Positions 38,319-47,372 of a DNA stretch of 64,000 nt are shown here, in pieces (within the stretch, counting starts at the first letter, position 1; each line of letters opens with the position of its first letter). Position numbers and translations under genes: made by a program. The notes below the pieces were generated by a model, which was not told the DNA's origin, searched no databases, and was given only the letters and a program-made list of their open reading frames with translations. Source of the stretch: Shewanella corallii (lineage in GTDB: Bacteria > Pseudomonadota > Gammaproteobacteria > Enterobacterales > Shewanellaceae); NCBI RefSeq assembly GCF_023349125.1, contig NZ_JAKIKT010000005.1, positions 62,001-126,000 on the forward strand. The letters are read 5' to 3'.

Positions 38319-40256
38319 TTACTGATTGTCGTTCGTTGGCAGTCTGTGACGGTTACCACTCAGTCTCAAAGGAGGCTGGATCTCAGTCTGCTGGCTATTG
38401 GCCGATACTCTTGAGGATTGTTGACTCGATCCCAGCACCAGATTGGCGGCCCAGCTCTGACCAGCGTTCATTTGCACGGGCTCTGGTAAGCCTGCAACCA
38501 GAGTATTGCCACCTATCCCCGGCATCATCTTATCCAGTACCAGTGCCGCCCGGGACTGCAGAGTGTTGTCGCCAATGCGTCCCCTTTGTCCCCAGTCCAC
38601 GATGACAGTTTCAGCAGAAACCTGCTCTGGAGAGTTAGTAACGGCCACATCTCTTTGGATACCAAGACGGTGGCTCATCATAGCTTCTTCAAACAGCATG
38701 GCGGCATCTTCCCTTGTGGTGGAGTATGCATAGAAATCGCTGGCGATATCGTTGGAGAAGAAGCTGGTGATATCCGCTGGCAGATAAGCCTTTTGAGTCG
38801 CGTTGGCGGTTTCACCCATAAACCTCACCTGAGCTAATCCCCGCATTTCACTGCTTTGCAGTGGGTAGGCGCTGGTAAGCTGATCTGAAATCAGCAACTT
38901 CTGGTCATTGCGGGTGACAAACTCATCATAGAGGGTGGCTGCATTGATGCTGTTATGAATGCTGGATGGGAAGAAATCATTGGCATGGGCCAGCTCGTGA
39001 TAGAGCAAAGAGGCCAGATCCGGCTCAATATCATCCAGGGTTCGGGTCGTTCTGACTGCCGGGCTGTAGTAGTCACTGGCGTAATCATTGTCCTTGATAT
39101 ATCGCCATGGCATCAGGAACTGCAGGTCATTACCAAAGCCACTGCGGAAGTCAGGTGCTTCATTGATGGTATCTCTCTGAGCGGGGGTCAGCCAGAGATC
39201 TGAAGGGTCCAGATATATCGCACCGGTTGCAACCCAATAAAAAGATGGGCGGATATCATAGCTGATCACCACAGCAGTGACAGATTGCAGCAGCTGGGCA
39301 AAATCTCCGTCCGGGTCTTTGTTTTGCAAAAACGCTTTGAAGTTATCACCCATCCAATCATGAGATACCAGCACTCTGTTCATAATGCTGTCCAGGTTTG
39401 GCGTGCTGTTGACCTGTCCCAACAGAGGGAGTTCACTGACGGTACACTGAGCCAGTCTGACTTGCGTGTTATAGATGCACTTCTCTACGGCCGAGGCGTA
39501 ATTTGAGTCTGGGTTATAGGCATGGACTCTGGCCGTCTGAGTATCAAACAGGGCATTACTGCCTATGGCTGGTTCGTCTGTTACCAACAGATAAACATCG
39601 TCTGTCTGATTGTTGCGGCTGGCCCGGATGTGGATCACACTGTCGCTGCTGACCTGAGGTGCTGTCATCAGCGGTCTATTTGCATTATCAAGATCAGCCT
39701 TCAGCGCAGGCCCGGAAACCTGGCACCAGGAGGCATCACCGCTGGCTCCAGTATCATCCAGACGCAGACTGATGCCATCACCTTCGGCCACCTGATGGTC
39801 CAGCCGTACGTTCAGGGCGTTGGTATTTTGCGCGGAGGCGGTAATGTTAACGCTTGCGGTCTGTTGTTGACCGTTACGGTTTACCGTCAATTCAAACTCA
39901 TAGTCACCGCTTTGCGGGAGTTCCATTGCCAGTACGGGGCTTTCGCTACTGACCAACTCAACACTGGTGCCACTGAGTTGGCGCCACTTGAACAGGGCGC
40001 CAACACTGTTCGGAATTGTGGCCACTATACTGGCTGGCTGCGCAGCGGTATAGGCTGGCTCGAGCCAGAATTGAATATCTGTATCGGTTGATTGACTGCT
40101 CAGACCCGGGATATCACCACTACATGCTTGCAGGTTATCCGAGGGTTGAGGTGGGGGAGGCGTCGGGGTTACGCCCCCATCATCGCTGTCACCACCACCG
40201 CCACATGCAGTCAGCGTGAGCAGTGATGCTGCTGTCAGAATATGTAACTTCCTCAT
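38319..40256 (-). CDS. Large lipoprotein with an HExxH motif, putative metallopeptidase
   Basis: This 645-residue protein begins with a lipoprotein signal (LTLTAC, lipidated Cys 18) followed by a Gly/Asp/Pro-rich linker, so it is anchored to a membrane and exported. Residues of about 50-150 look like one or two Ig/PKD-like beta domains (GDYEFELTVNRNG). The central region carries HELAHAND, an HExxH zinc motif at residues 420-424. A glutamate-rich MLFEEAMMSHR segment about 100 residues later could supply a third ligand. I do not recognise the family; peptidase activity is inferred from the motif only. It is monocistronic. Confidence 0.7.
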   Translation of the reverse strand: MRKLHILTAASLLTLTACGGGGDSDDGGVTPTPPPPQPSDNLQACSGDIPGLSSQSTDTDIQFWLEPAYTAAQPASIVATIPNSVGALFKWRQLSGTSVELVSSESPVLAMELPQSGDYEFELTVNRNGQQQTASVNITASAQNTNALNVRLDHQVAEGDGISLRLDDTGASGDASWCQVSGPALKADLDNANRPLMTAPQVSSDSVIHIRASRNNQTDDVYLLVTDEPAIGSNALFDTQTARVHAYNPDSNYASAVEKCIYNTQVRLAQCTVSELPLLGQVNSTPNLDSIMNRVLVSHDWMGDNFKAFLQNKDPDGDFAQLLQSVTAVVISYDIRPSFYWVATGAIYLDPSDLWLTPAQRDTINEAPDFRSGFGNDLQFLMPWRYIKDNDYASDYYSPAVRTTRTLDDIEPDLASLLYHELAHANDFFPSSIHNSINAATLYDEFVTRNDQKLLISDQLTSAYPLQSSEMRGLAQVRFMGETANATQKAYLPADITSFFSNDIASDFYAYSTTREDAAMLFEEAMMSHRLGIQRDVAVTNSPEQVSAETVIVDWGQRGRIGDNTLQSRAALVLDKMMPGIGGNTLVAGLPEPVQMNAGQSWAANLVLGSSQQSSRVSANSQQTEIQPPLRLSGNRHRLPTNDNQ

Positions 40257-40462
40257 GGGCCGGGCACTCCATTGTTGTTATTTTTCCTTTGCCAGCTTGA
40301 ATATAGCATGGGGATTTCAGGTGGCAAAAATGTGTGGGTGTTGATAAATGACCTGTTGTTGGATTGATTGCTTTCATGTCTGCGCCCAAAGCTGATTCAA
40401 GCGCTGGAATAGTAAATTGATACCCCTGGTCAGGCGGTGAGGATCAGCTTGTGTTCATGCAA

Positions 40463-40486
40463 AAAAGGCCGCGAATGCGACCTTTT
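40463..40486 (-). terminator. Terminator of the arsC-DUF2069 pair
   Basis: A 10-bp stem with one mismatch (GCGACCTTTT opposite AAAAGGCCGC) lies downstream of the DUF2069 gene, and the minus strand reads into a T run. Confidence 0.8.
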
Positions 40487-40505
40487 GTCTGTTGGAATTG
40501 GTGGG

Positions 40506-40874
40506 CTATTTGCGCTTTTTCAGTCCAAGCCCAAGCTCTTTTCCCCGCAGTCGGGCATAGAAAGAAAATCCGGTCAGCAGAGCAAGCAGCAACAGGGTTT
40601 CTATCAGGGCAAATAGAAACGCACCATCCGCGACATACAGAAGTGTTAAGCTGTGAAGCAGATACAGGCAGAGGATAAATCCGCCCCAGGCATAGGTGTA
40701 TGGATTACCCTGAATAACACCTTTCAGGGGAAGCAGCAGTGGCAGAATCCACAGCAGGCTGAACAGCAGCGAGTATTCTCCCGACAAGCCCTGACCAATA
40801 AACCATCCGGACAGCAGCAATAACAGGGCGATATATCCGGCGCGGCATAGTTGAAACAAAGTCCCTGTGTTCAT
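40506..40874 (-). CDS. DUF2069 membrane protein
   Basis: This 122-residue protein has four hydrophobic segments, an NPYTYAWGGFILCLYLLH motif and a basic C-terminal tail (LRGKELGLGLKKRK), typical of the DUF2069 family. Function unknown. It follows the ArsC-like gene by eight bases and is cotranscribed with it. Confidence 0.87.
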   Translation of the reverse strand: MNTGTLFQLCRAGYIALLLLLSGWFIGQGLSGEYSLLFSLLWILPLLLPLKGVIQGNPYTYAWGGFILCLYLLHSLTLLYVADGAFLFALIETLLLLALLTGFSFYARLRGKELGLGLKKRK

Positions 40875-40882
40875 GATCTTCC

Positions 40883-41230
40883 TTAAAGCAGTGACAGAAT
40901 GTTTTCCGGTGGGCGGCCAAATACCGCTTTGCCACCAATGATTACGATTGGGCGCTCGATCAGTTTGGGGGTAGTTGCCATAGCGGCAATCAGGTCGTCA
41001 CCCGCAACTGAGGCCAGTTGCTGCTCTTTATATTCCGCTTCTTTGGTGCGCATCATTTCACGGGGATCGGCAAGTCCCAACTGCTTCATCAGTTGTTTAA
41101 TTTCATCTGCGTCAGGGGCAGTTTTCAGATATTCAACAATGGTGATATCACAACCTTTCTCTTCCAGCAGTGCCAGAGTTTGGCGGCTTTTGGAGCAACG
41201 GGGGTTGTGGTAAATGGTGGCTTGAGTCAT
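40883..41230 (-). CDS. arsC: ArsC/YfgD-type reductase (thioredoxin fold)
   Basis: The 115-residue protein belongs to the glutaredoxin-linked arsenate reductase family. The active cysteine lies in NPRCSKSRQTL, and the conserved IERPIVI and VFGRPPENI segments are present; the latter matches the chromosomal YfgD branch. No arsenite pump or ArsR regulator is nearby, and it sits beside bepA (E. coli yfgC) as E. coli yfgD does. A general redox role is therefore as likely as arsenic resistance. Confidence 0.88.
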   Translation of the reverse strand: MTQATIYHNPRCSKSRQTLALLEEKGCDITIVEYLKTAPDADEIKQLMKQLGLADPREMMRTKEAEYKEQQLASVAGDDLIAAMATTPKLIERPIVIIGGKAVFGRPPENILSLL

Positions 41231-41329
41231 GGGGAAACCATCCTTTGTTATTGATCTAATTGGCGGAATGATACCAAAAACTGTGAGCGTAATCCGGTTT
41301 TATAGTGCGGTATTTTCGATTAAGACAAT

Positions 41330-41349
41330 AGCCGGTTAAAAAACCGGCT
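41330..41349 (-). terminator. Probable terminator of bepA
   Basis: An 8-bp stem (AGCCGGTT with AACCGGCT) and a four-A loop lie 15 bases after the bepA stop, with only a weak T tail on the minus strand. Confidence 0.65.
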
Positions 41350-41364
41350 TTGTTGTCAGCGAGC

Positions 41365-42855
41365 TTACTTCAGGGCTTCGAGTGCTTGTTCAGCCTGTTT
41401 GAACTGACGGATCCTGGCTTCAATTCTGGCTTGCTGCAGGGTATCCCCTTCGGCAGCGCGAAACGCGAAGTTCAACTGGTCAACAGCTCCTTTGTAGTCA
41501 GCTGCCAATGCCAGGGTTTCCGCCATAACAAAGTGTTCCATCGATTTGTTGCCAGCCTTCTTATATGAGTCCGTTAACAACTGATAGGGAAGCGGATTGT
41601 TTTTATCCAGGAAAATCATATCTTCCAACAAGGGGATAGCCTGATCTTCCTTGTCGGCCTCATTGTAGATATGAGCCAGGTTAATGTTGACCACCTGAGA
41701 GGTAGGCTTTAACTCTCGTTCGGCAACCAGCATATTGATGGCGTCGTCATAATCTTTGCGCTGGGCCAGCAGATCGGACTTGGTGTCCAGATAGAAAAGG
41801 TTATTGGGGTCACCGCGAAGCAGCTCATCAATAATCTCTTCAGCCTGTTCGAATTCATCCATACGGAACAGTGCCAGCGCCTTGCCATACAACGCGGCTT
41901 CCTTGAATGCGTAATTCTTCTTGGTCAACTGTTGCTCAAACAGAGACAGCGCAGCGGCCTCACTGTAGCTGGAGAATCGTACCTGTACCCTGGCTTTCGC
42001 CAGCTGGAAGTTCAGTGCATCAGGAACATACCTGTCTGGGTAGCGGGTAGCGCGGTTACGGGCTTCAGTGATACGGGATTCAGGTAATGGGTGAGTCAGC
42101 AGCATCTGAGGTGGCTTGGTGGTAAATCTGTATCGGGTCGCCAGTTTGCCAAAGAAATCTGCGGCGGCATTGGGATCGAAGCCTGAATCCACCATCACCT
42201 GCATACCGATACGGTCAGCTTCTTTTTCGTGCAGACGGGTATAGTTGATCTTGGTTTGCGCTGACAGTGCCTGGGTCGTCGCCAGCGCCGCCATACCTGC
42301 CTGAGGGGCAGCGATGGTCAGCAGAATTGCGCCAAGCATACCGGCCACTGTGGCAGGAGCCGCTTTCTCCTGAGCTTCAAATGAGCGGGCCAGGTGTCTT
42401 TGGGTGACGTGGGTAATTTCGTGGGCCAGCACGGACGCCAGTTCACTTTCATTATCGGCGTTTAGAAACAGGCCTGTGTGAATCCCCACATGACCACCGA
42501 AAAAGGCGAAGGCGTTGATTTCATCGTTTTGTAACACGAAGAAATAGAAAGGGGTTTTAACATCAGATGCATGGGCTACCAGTTTGTTGCCCAGTTCAGT
42601 CAGATATTGATTCAGTACAGGATCATTGACCACGGGGGCAGAGGCCCGAATCACCCGCATATAGGCATCGCCTATCTGGTTTTCTTTTTCCAGACTGAAA
42701 GTGTTGACGGCAGCTGTGCCTAAGTCCGGCAGGTCATTACCGGAAAAACCATTGGCAGGACGGAAACTGTCTGCCAATACTGAACCTGTCATTGTCAAAC
42801 TCAGGGCTGCGGCCACCATAGTGTGGGCAAAACGAGAAGGCTTCAATATACGCAA
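41365..42855 (-). CDS. bepA: Beta-barrel assembly-enhancing protease BepA (YfgC)
   Basis: BepA is a periplasmic M48 metalloprotease and chaperone that assists or degrades outer-membrane proteins such as LptD. The 496-residue precursor has a signal peptide (ending VLA-DSF), the zinc motif HEITH with the third ligand in HEKEADRIG, the regulatory HPLPESR histidine loop, and C-terminal TPR repeats from about residue 310. The start is a TTG at 42855 with an AAAGGA site; a later in-frame ATG would cut into the signal peptide. It is divergent from the TusA-like gene. Confidence 0.94.
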   Translation of the reverse strand: MRILKPSRFAHTMVAAALSLTMTGSVLADSFRPANGFSGNDLPDLGTAAVNTFSLEKENQIGDAYMRVIRASAPVVNDPVLNQYLTELGNKLVAHASDVKTPFYFFVLQNDEINAFAFFGGHVGIHTGLFLNADNESELASVLAHEITHVTQRHLARSFEAQEKAAPATVAGMLGAILLTIAAPQAGMAALATTQALSAQTKINYTRLHEKEADRIGMQVMVDSGFDPNAAADFFGKLATRYRFTTKPPQMLLTHPLPESRITEARNRATRYPDRYVPDALNFQLAKARVQVRFSSYSEAAALSLFEQQLTKKNYAFKEAALYGKALALFRMDEFEQAEEIIDELLRGDPNNLFYLDTKSDLLAQRKDYDDAINMLVAERELKPTSQVVNINLAHIYNEADKEDQAIPLLEDMIFLDKNNPLPYQLLTDSYKKAGNKSMEHFVMAETLALAADYKGAVDQLNFAFRAAEGDTLQQARIEARIRQFKQAEQALEALK

Positions 42856-42960
42856 GCGAGTCCTTTATATTCATTCTCAGTGGAAGGGGCCGGGTCTGTG
42901 ACTTGAGGTTTAAGTCGCAAGTTAGGATAATGGCCGTCCCTTACCGATAGCAAGATCATT

Positions 42961-43185
42961 ATGGAATTTATTGATTTAACTGCTTTCCGATGTCCGATTC
43001 CTTTGGTCAGGGTCAAAATGACACTGAAAGGATTGGCTCCTGGTTCGCAATTACATGTCTTGCTTTCAGACCAAGGTTCCCGCTCAGATGTTCCCGCATT
43101 TTTAAAAAAACAGGGGCACAGTGTGGAAACCTCCATTACAGCTGAAGGCGCGCTTGCTTTGGTTGTCACCAAATCAGAGGGCTGA
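42961..43185 (+). CDS. TusA-family sulphur carrier protein
   Basis: This 74-residue single-domain protein has the conserved CPxP motif (FRCPIPLVRVK, Cys 11), whose cysteine carries persulphide sulphur in TusA-type proteins. It is not evidently TusA itself, as no tus genes are near; YedF-like or other paralogues are possible. It is divergent from bepA. Confidence 0.87.
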   Translation: MEFIDLTAFRCPIPLVRVKMTLKGLAPGSQLHVLLSDQGSRSDVPAFLKKQGHSVETSITAEGALALVVTKSEG

Positions 43186-43351
43186 GTGTTGGTTTTGGTC
43201 AAACCGACTCAATGCTTGCTCATGATATAAACTTTACGCAATACGGATTTACAATTTCCTCCAGGCTAACCAGAGTAGATCCGATAAATTCATCAAAGGA
43301 GCACCAGTCTCCTGTCTGTTGTTTGCAATCACACAAATTTTGGGACGTGGC

Positions 43352-44476
43352 ATGATTAGTTTTGTTCAGCATTGGTATAAGAAGCGCTTCAGCGACCCGC
43401 AGGCCGTCACTCTGGTCTTTATCCTGATTGCTCTTGCCGCATTGATTTACTTTGGCGCCAGCATCCTGGCTCCGATTTTTGTGGCTTTGGTGCTGGCTTT
43501 CTTACTGGAATGGCCCGTAGCCCAGATGTCCAGAATTGGTGTTAACCGGACTGCCGGAGCGTCGCTGGTGCTGGTGCTGTTTGTGGGGGTCATGTTACTG
43601 ACGGTATTTGGTTTGATCCCCAGCTTGTGGAAACAGGGACTGTCGCTGCTCAGTGAGTTGCCCAATATGCTGGAGAAGGGCCTGGCGATGGCGGAAGATT
43701 TTGCCAGCCAGTATCCCAAATATATTCCCCCTGAGCAGCTGGATACCATGGTGGAACAGGCTCGCAAACTGATGGATACCCAACACCTGCTGGATCTGGG
43801 TAAACACCTGCTTGGGTATTCAGCCTCAGTACTGGTGCTTATGGTGTACGCCATTCTTGTTCCCTTGCTGGTGTTTTTCTTCCTTAAGGACAAGGAGGAG
43901 TTAATGCTGGGGGCCAAACGTTTCTTCCCGGCCAATCGTCAATTGGCCAGTAAGGTGTGGGAGGAGATGAACCAGCAGATATTCAACTATATCCGCGGTA
44001 AAGTGATGGAGATTATTATCGTTGGCGCAGCCAGCTATATCTTTTTTGCCATCATGGATTTACGTTATGCCGCCTTGCTCGGGGTATTGACCGGACTGTC
44101 GGTGTTGATCCCCTATGTTGGCGCCACTTTGGTGACCCTGCCCATTGCTCTGGTCGCTTTTTTCCAGTGGGGATTCAGCTCAGAGTTCGCTTATCTGATG
44201 CTGGGATATGGCATCATTCAGGCGCTGGATGGCAACCTGCTGGTGCCTTTACTGTTTTCCGACGCCGTCGATCTGCACCCTGTGATTATTATTGCCGCCG
44301 TGCTGGTGTTCGGTGGGTTATGGGGAGTGTGGGGCGTGTTCTTTGCTATCCCTCTGGCATCGCTTATTAAGGCCGTGATTAATGCCTGGCCCGAGTTACC
44401 GCCGCAATCACCGGCTGATCCGGGAGAGCAGGAGGCTGCCGACAAGCATCAGCTAGAATCCCGGGTTGGTCAGTAA
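43352..44476 (+). CDS. AI-2E family permease (PerM/YfgO)
   Basis: This inner-membrane protein of 374 residues belongs to the AI-2E/PerM family, whose members export diverse small molecules or ions. It has about eight membrane segments, with a long amphipathic region (about 90-160) between the first and second helix groups, and the conserved FFFLKDKEEL and LIPYVGATLVTLPIA segments. I chose the ATG at 43352 over a TTG at 43319, which has no well-placed ribosome site. Its stop overlaps the end of the convergent argP by seven bases. Confidence 0.87.
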   Translation: MISFVQHWYKKRFSDPQAVTLVFILIALAALIYFGASILAPIFVALVLAFLLEWPVAQMSRIGVNRTAGASLVLVLFVGVMLLTVFGLIPSLWKQGLSLLSELPNMLEKGLAMAEDFASQYPKYIPPEQLDTMVEQARKLMDTQHLLDLGKHLLGYSASVLVLMVYAILVPLLVFFFLKDKEELMLGAKRFFPANRQLASKVWEEMNQQIFNYIRGKVMEIIIVGAASYIFFAIMDLRYAALLGVLTGLSVLIPYVGATLVTLPIALVAFFQWGFSSEFAYLMLGYGIIQALDGNLLVPLLFSDAVDLHPVIIIAAVLVFGGLWGVWGVFFAIPLASLIKAVINAWPELPPQSPADPGEQEAADKHQLESRVGQ

Positions 44477-45363
44477 CTCAGGAGTAACTGGCGACTGCTG
44501 GCAATCAAAGCCCGGTAGATCAGTGTGGTCTGCTTGGCTTTGATGTTCCAGTGTTGCCAATACAGGGGCACCTCTTTCCTCATCCTGGGGGTCAACTCTA
44601 CCAACACGCCGGTCTCCAGCAGCGGCTGGGCCTGCAAATGGGCCACCAAGCCATACCCCATATGATTTCGAACGGCATCCAAAAAGCCCTCTGATGAGGG
44701 AATGGTGTGCTGCCAGATATTGACTTCATCCAGCTCGAAATAGCGCTTCAGAAACATGTGATGGAGCTTGTCCTTGGTGCTGAATATCACAGCAGGGGCC
44801 GCCAGCAGTGCCTCTTTATTGATTCCGTCAGCGAAATATCTGTCCCTGAACTCAGGCGTTGCGACACACAGATACTCCATGGTTCCCAGTGGGTCACTCT
44901 TACACCCGGGCAGCGCCTCTTCTGTGGTGGTGACACAACCAACCACATCACCATTACGCAGCAGGTTATGTGTGTAGGACTCATCATCCACAATCAATTC
45001 CATCAGCCAATTGCGCCGATTGAACAGGGGAGACAGGGCGGGTAGAAACCAGGTGGCCAGAGTATCTGCGTTAACCGCTATGCTCACTGTGGTGGGCTTA
45101 CAGGGATCATCTCCATCCATTTCTGCTTGCAGTTCCTGCTCCAGCATCTCTACCTGAGCATAATGGCGCAACAGTCGCTTACCCAAAGGGGTGGCTTCCA
45201 CAGGTACACTGCGGATCACCAGCGACTGACCGATTTTCTCCTCAAGGGTTCTGACCCTTTGGGACACAGCTGACTGAGTGATGTTGAGCACTTTAGCTGC
45301 CCGTTCGAAGCCCCCTTCAGAGACAACGGTAGCCAGCGCTTTAAGTTGCAGATAATCAAACAT
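44470..45363 (-). CDS. argP: LysR-family regulator ArgP (IciA)
   Basis: ArgP controls the arginine exporter gene argO in response to arginine and lysine. The 297-residue protein has the N-terminal winged helix-turn-helix (FERAAKVLNITQSAVSQRVRTLEEKIG) and the C-terminal periplasmic-binding-like effector domain. It is divergent from argO across about 130 bases, the classical arrangement, so ArgP probably binds that interval. Confidence 0.95.
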   Translation of the reverse strand: MFDYLQLKALATVVSEGGFERAAKVLNITQSAVSQRVRTLEEKIGQSLVIRSVPVEATPLGKRLLRHYAQVEMLEQELQAEMDGDDPCKPTTVSIAVNADTLATWFLPALSPLFNRRNWLMELIVDDESYTHNLLRNGDVVGCVTTTEEALPGCKSDPLGTMEYLCVATPEFRDRYFADGINKEALLAAPAVIFSTKDKLHHMFLKRYFELDEVNIWQHTIPSSEGFLDAVRNHMGYGLVAHLQAQPLLETGVLVELTPRMRKEVPLYWQHWNIKAKQTTLIYRALIASSRQLLLSY

Positions 45364-45497
45364 GAATGACGATATTTTGCCGAATTTATATGGATATTAG
45401 CAAAACTGATGGAGTATAAAAAATATTAGTTTAACTTGTGATTCTGTTGCCTGTACTCTGGCGTCATCGGTTATCGGATATGACTTTTGGAGTAGTC

Positions 45498-46121
45498 ATG
45501 CAGACAGCATTTATTCAAGGTATAGGTATAGGTGGCAGCCTGATCATGGCTGTTGGCGCACAGAATGCGTTCGTGCTCAAGCAGGGGATTAAACGCAGTT
45601 ATCCGCTGCCCATTGCCATTTTGTGTTCAATCATAGACGCATTGATGATTACTGCCGGTGTGATGGGCCTGGGGCATTTGATCACCGGTATGCCCATGAT
45701 TAAGCATCTGGCCAGCTTTGGTGGTGCCATATTCCTTATCTGGTACGGGGCTAATGCACTTAGGGATTCCTTCAGGACCAAAGGTCTGGATCTGCAGCAG
45801 GAGCAGGGGGCTGATACCCTGAGAAAAGCGGTATTGACTACGCTAGGGATCAGTTTGCTGAATCCGCATCTGTATCTGGATACTGTAGTGCTGTTGGGCA
45901 GTATCAGTACTCAGTTTGATGATACAGTGCGTCCCTGGTTTGGTGCCGGGGCTATATTGGCGTCCTTCCTGTGGTTCTTCAGTCTGAGCTTTGGTGCACG
46001 CCTGTTGGGACCTTTATTTGAAAAGCCCGTCGCGTGGCGGATATTGGACAGGTTTATCTGTCTGACTATGTGGAGTATCGCGGTGGCCCTGATGTGGCCT
46101 TACATGAAGATGCTTGGTTGA
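45498..46121 (+). CDS. argO: Arginine exporter ArgO (LysE family)
   Basis: ArgO exports arginine and toxic analogues such as canavanine across the inner membrane. The 207-residue protein has about six membrane helices and the family signature GGSLIMAVGAQNAFVLKQG, with LLNPHLYLDTVVLLG in the middle. The ATG at 45498 has a GGAG site five bases before it; the frame extends upstream to 45438 without support. It is paired divergently with argP. Confidence 0.95.
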   Translation: MQTAFIQGIGIGGSLIMAVGAQNAFVLKQGIKRSYPLPIAILCSIIDALMITAGVMGLGHLITGMPMIKHLASFGGAIFLIWYGANALRDSFRTKGLDLQQEQGADTLRKAVLTTLGISLLNPHLYLDTVVLLGSISTQFDDTVRPWFGAGAILASFLWFFSLSFGARLLGPLFEKPVAWRILDRFICLTMWSIAVALMWPYMKMLG

Positions 46122-46130
46122 TGTAAAACA

Positions 46131-46154
46131 AAAAAGGTCCCGCGGGACCTTTTT
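46131..46154. terminator. Bidirectional terminator between argO and bcp
   Basis: A fully palindromic AAAAAGGTCCC-GC-GGGACCTTTTT lies between convergent genes. Confidence 0.9.
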
Positions 46155-46158
46155 TAAT

Positions 46159-46626
46159 TTAACCTTTCAGATAGTTCAGCACCACTTCGTGATGGTCTTT
46201 GGTTTTAAACTTGTTGAACACATGCTGGACTTTGCCATCCTGACCCACCAGGAAGCTCAGGCGGTGAATACCATCATAGATTTTGCCCATAAACTTCTTT
46301 TCGCCCCAAACGCCAAATGCGTCAGCGATAGCATGATCTTCGTCACTCAGCAGTGAGAAGTTGAGTTCATGCTTGTCTGCAAATTTGGCCAGTTTGGCCA
46401 CAGGGTCCGGGCTGATACCCAGTACCGTGACATTCATGGCATCCAATTCGGCTTTGGTATCGCGCAGTCCGCAGGCCTGAACAGTGCAGCCTGGGGTCAG
46501 CGCCTTGGGATAAAAGTAAACAACAACCGGACCTTTTTTCAGACATTCTTCCAGAGAAACCTGATTGTCCTGTTGATCTTTAAGCGTGAACATGGGGGCC
46601 TTATCACCGGCTACCAATGTTTTCAT
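46159..46626 (-). CDS. bcp: Thioredoxin-dependent peroxiredoxin Bcp (PrxQ)
   Basis: Bcp reduces hydrogen and organic peroxides using thioredoxin. The peroxidatic and resolving cysteines are five residues apart in LTPGCTVQACGLRD (Cys 47 and 52), as in the atypical two-cysteine PrxQ class. I chose the ATG at 46626 because the AAGGA site is correctly spaced from it; the ATG two codons earlier abuts that site. It follows gcvR, the same neighbour as in E. coli. Confidence 0.95.
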   Translation of the reverse strand: MKTLVAGDKAPMFTLKDQQDNQVSLEECLKKGPVVVYFYPKALTPGCTVQACGLRDTKAELDAMNVTVLGISPDPVAKLAKFADKHELNFSLLSDEDHAIADAFGVWGEKKFMGKIYDGIHRLSFLVGQDGKVQHVFNKFKTKDHHEVVLNYLKG

Positions 46627-46665
46627 GGGCATTTCCTTCTTGGTTTTCTAGTTCGACTGGCGATA

Positions 46666-47205
46666 TCAGGACGCCTCAATACCCTGCATATGCTTTATTG
46701 AGCACTCCAGTGACATCTCTTTTGCGAGCTCATAAATACTCTGTTCCAACTTTTCCAGTTCAACTTTTTCAGGAATATTGATGGCCAGAAAAATGGATTG
46801 GTGTTGGTTACCCTGTTCATCTTCTTCCGCGTGAGACCGAACAGCGCCCAGGTCCAGCGCTCTGTCAGCAAGAAATTGAGTAATCTGCTTCATGGTGCCG
46901 CGTTGGTCGCTGCCCTGGAAGTTCACTTCAATGCGGGAGATGTAGTTTTGAGGAGTATGTTTGGAGGTGCGCTTCATGACGGTCAGCAGTTCCATCTCGA
47001 GACTCAGACCGGGCAGACTGGTTTCTATTTTGGTAATTGCAGCCCAGGAGCCTGAAACCATCATGATCAGGGTAAATTCGTTTCCAAATATCGCCATGCG
47101 GCTGTCGACGATATCACAGTCACAATCACTGGCTAAACGTGCCAGCTTACTGACTATACCGGGACGGTCAGCCCCCATGGCCGTGACGACCAGGTAGTTG
47201 GTCAT
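46666..47205 (-). CDS. gcvR: Glycine cleavage system repressor GcvR
   Basis: GcvR holds the activator GcvA in a repressing complex when glycine is scarce. The 179-residue protein has two ACT domains (about 4-80 and 90-165; TAMGADRPGIVSKLARLA and SDQRGTMKQITQFL). The ATG at 47205 has a GAGGAAAA site; the open frame upstream reaches toward dapA without support. It is divergent from dapA and upstream of bcp, matching E. coli. Confidence 0.93.
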   Translation of the reverse strand: MTNYLVVTAMGADRPGIVSKLARLASDCDCDIVDSRMAIFGNEFTLIMMVSGSWAAITKIETSLPGLSLEMELLTVMKRTSKHTPQNYISRIEVNFQGSDQRGTMKQITQFLADRALDLGAVRSHAEEDEQGNQHQSIFLAINIPEKVELEKLEQSIYELAKEMSLECSIKHMQGIEAS

Positions 47206-47372
47206 GCATTTTCCTCGTTGTATTTCGACATCTAAGTTCAGCTGCGGTGAACCAGAAGGTTCAGCGGCCAATAATGCTACCATAAGTTATTCGTTTTGAT
47301 AGCCCTGTGGCCGCTTGTCATTATTCTGCAGCATCAGTACCATAGCTTCTCCAGAATTCTTGGGGAAGTCAG

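Noticed and set aside
40883..41230. Arsenic resistance locus
   Set aside because: Only the ArsC-like gene is present, with no arsenite transporter or ArsR regulator, and its context matches the housekeeping yfgD type.
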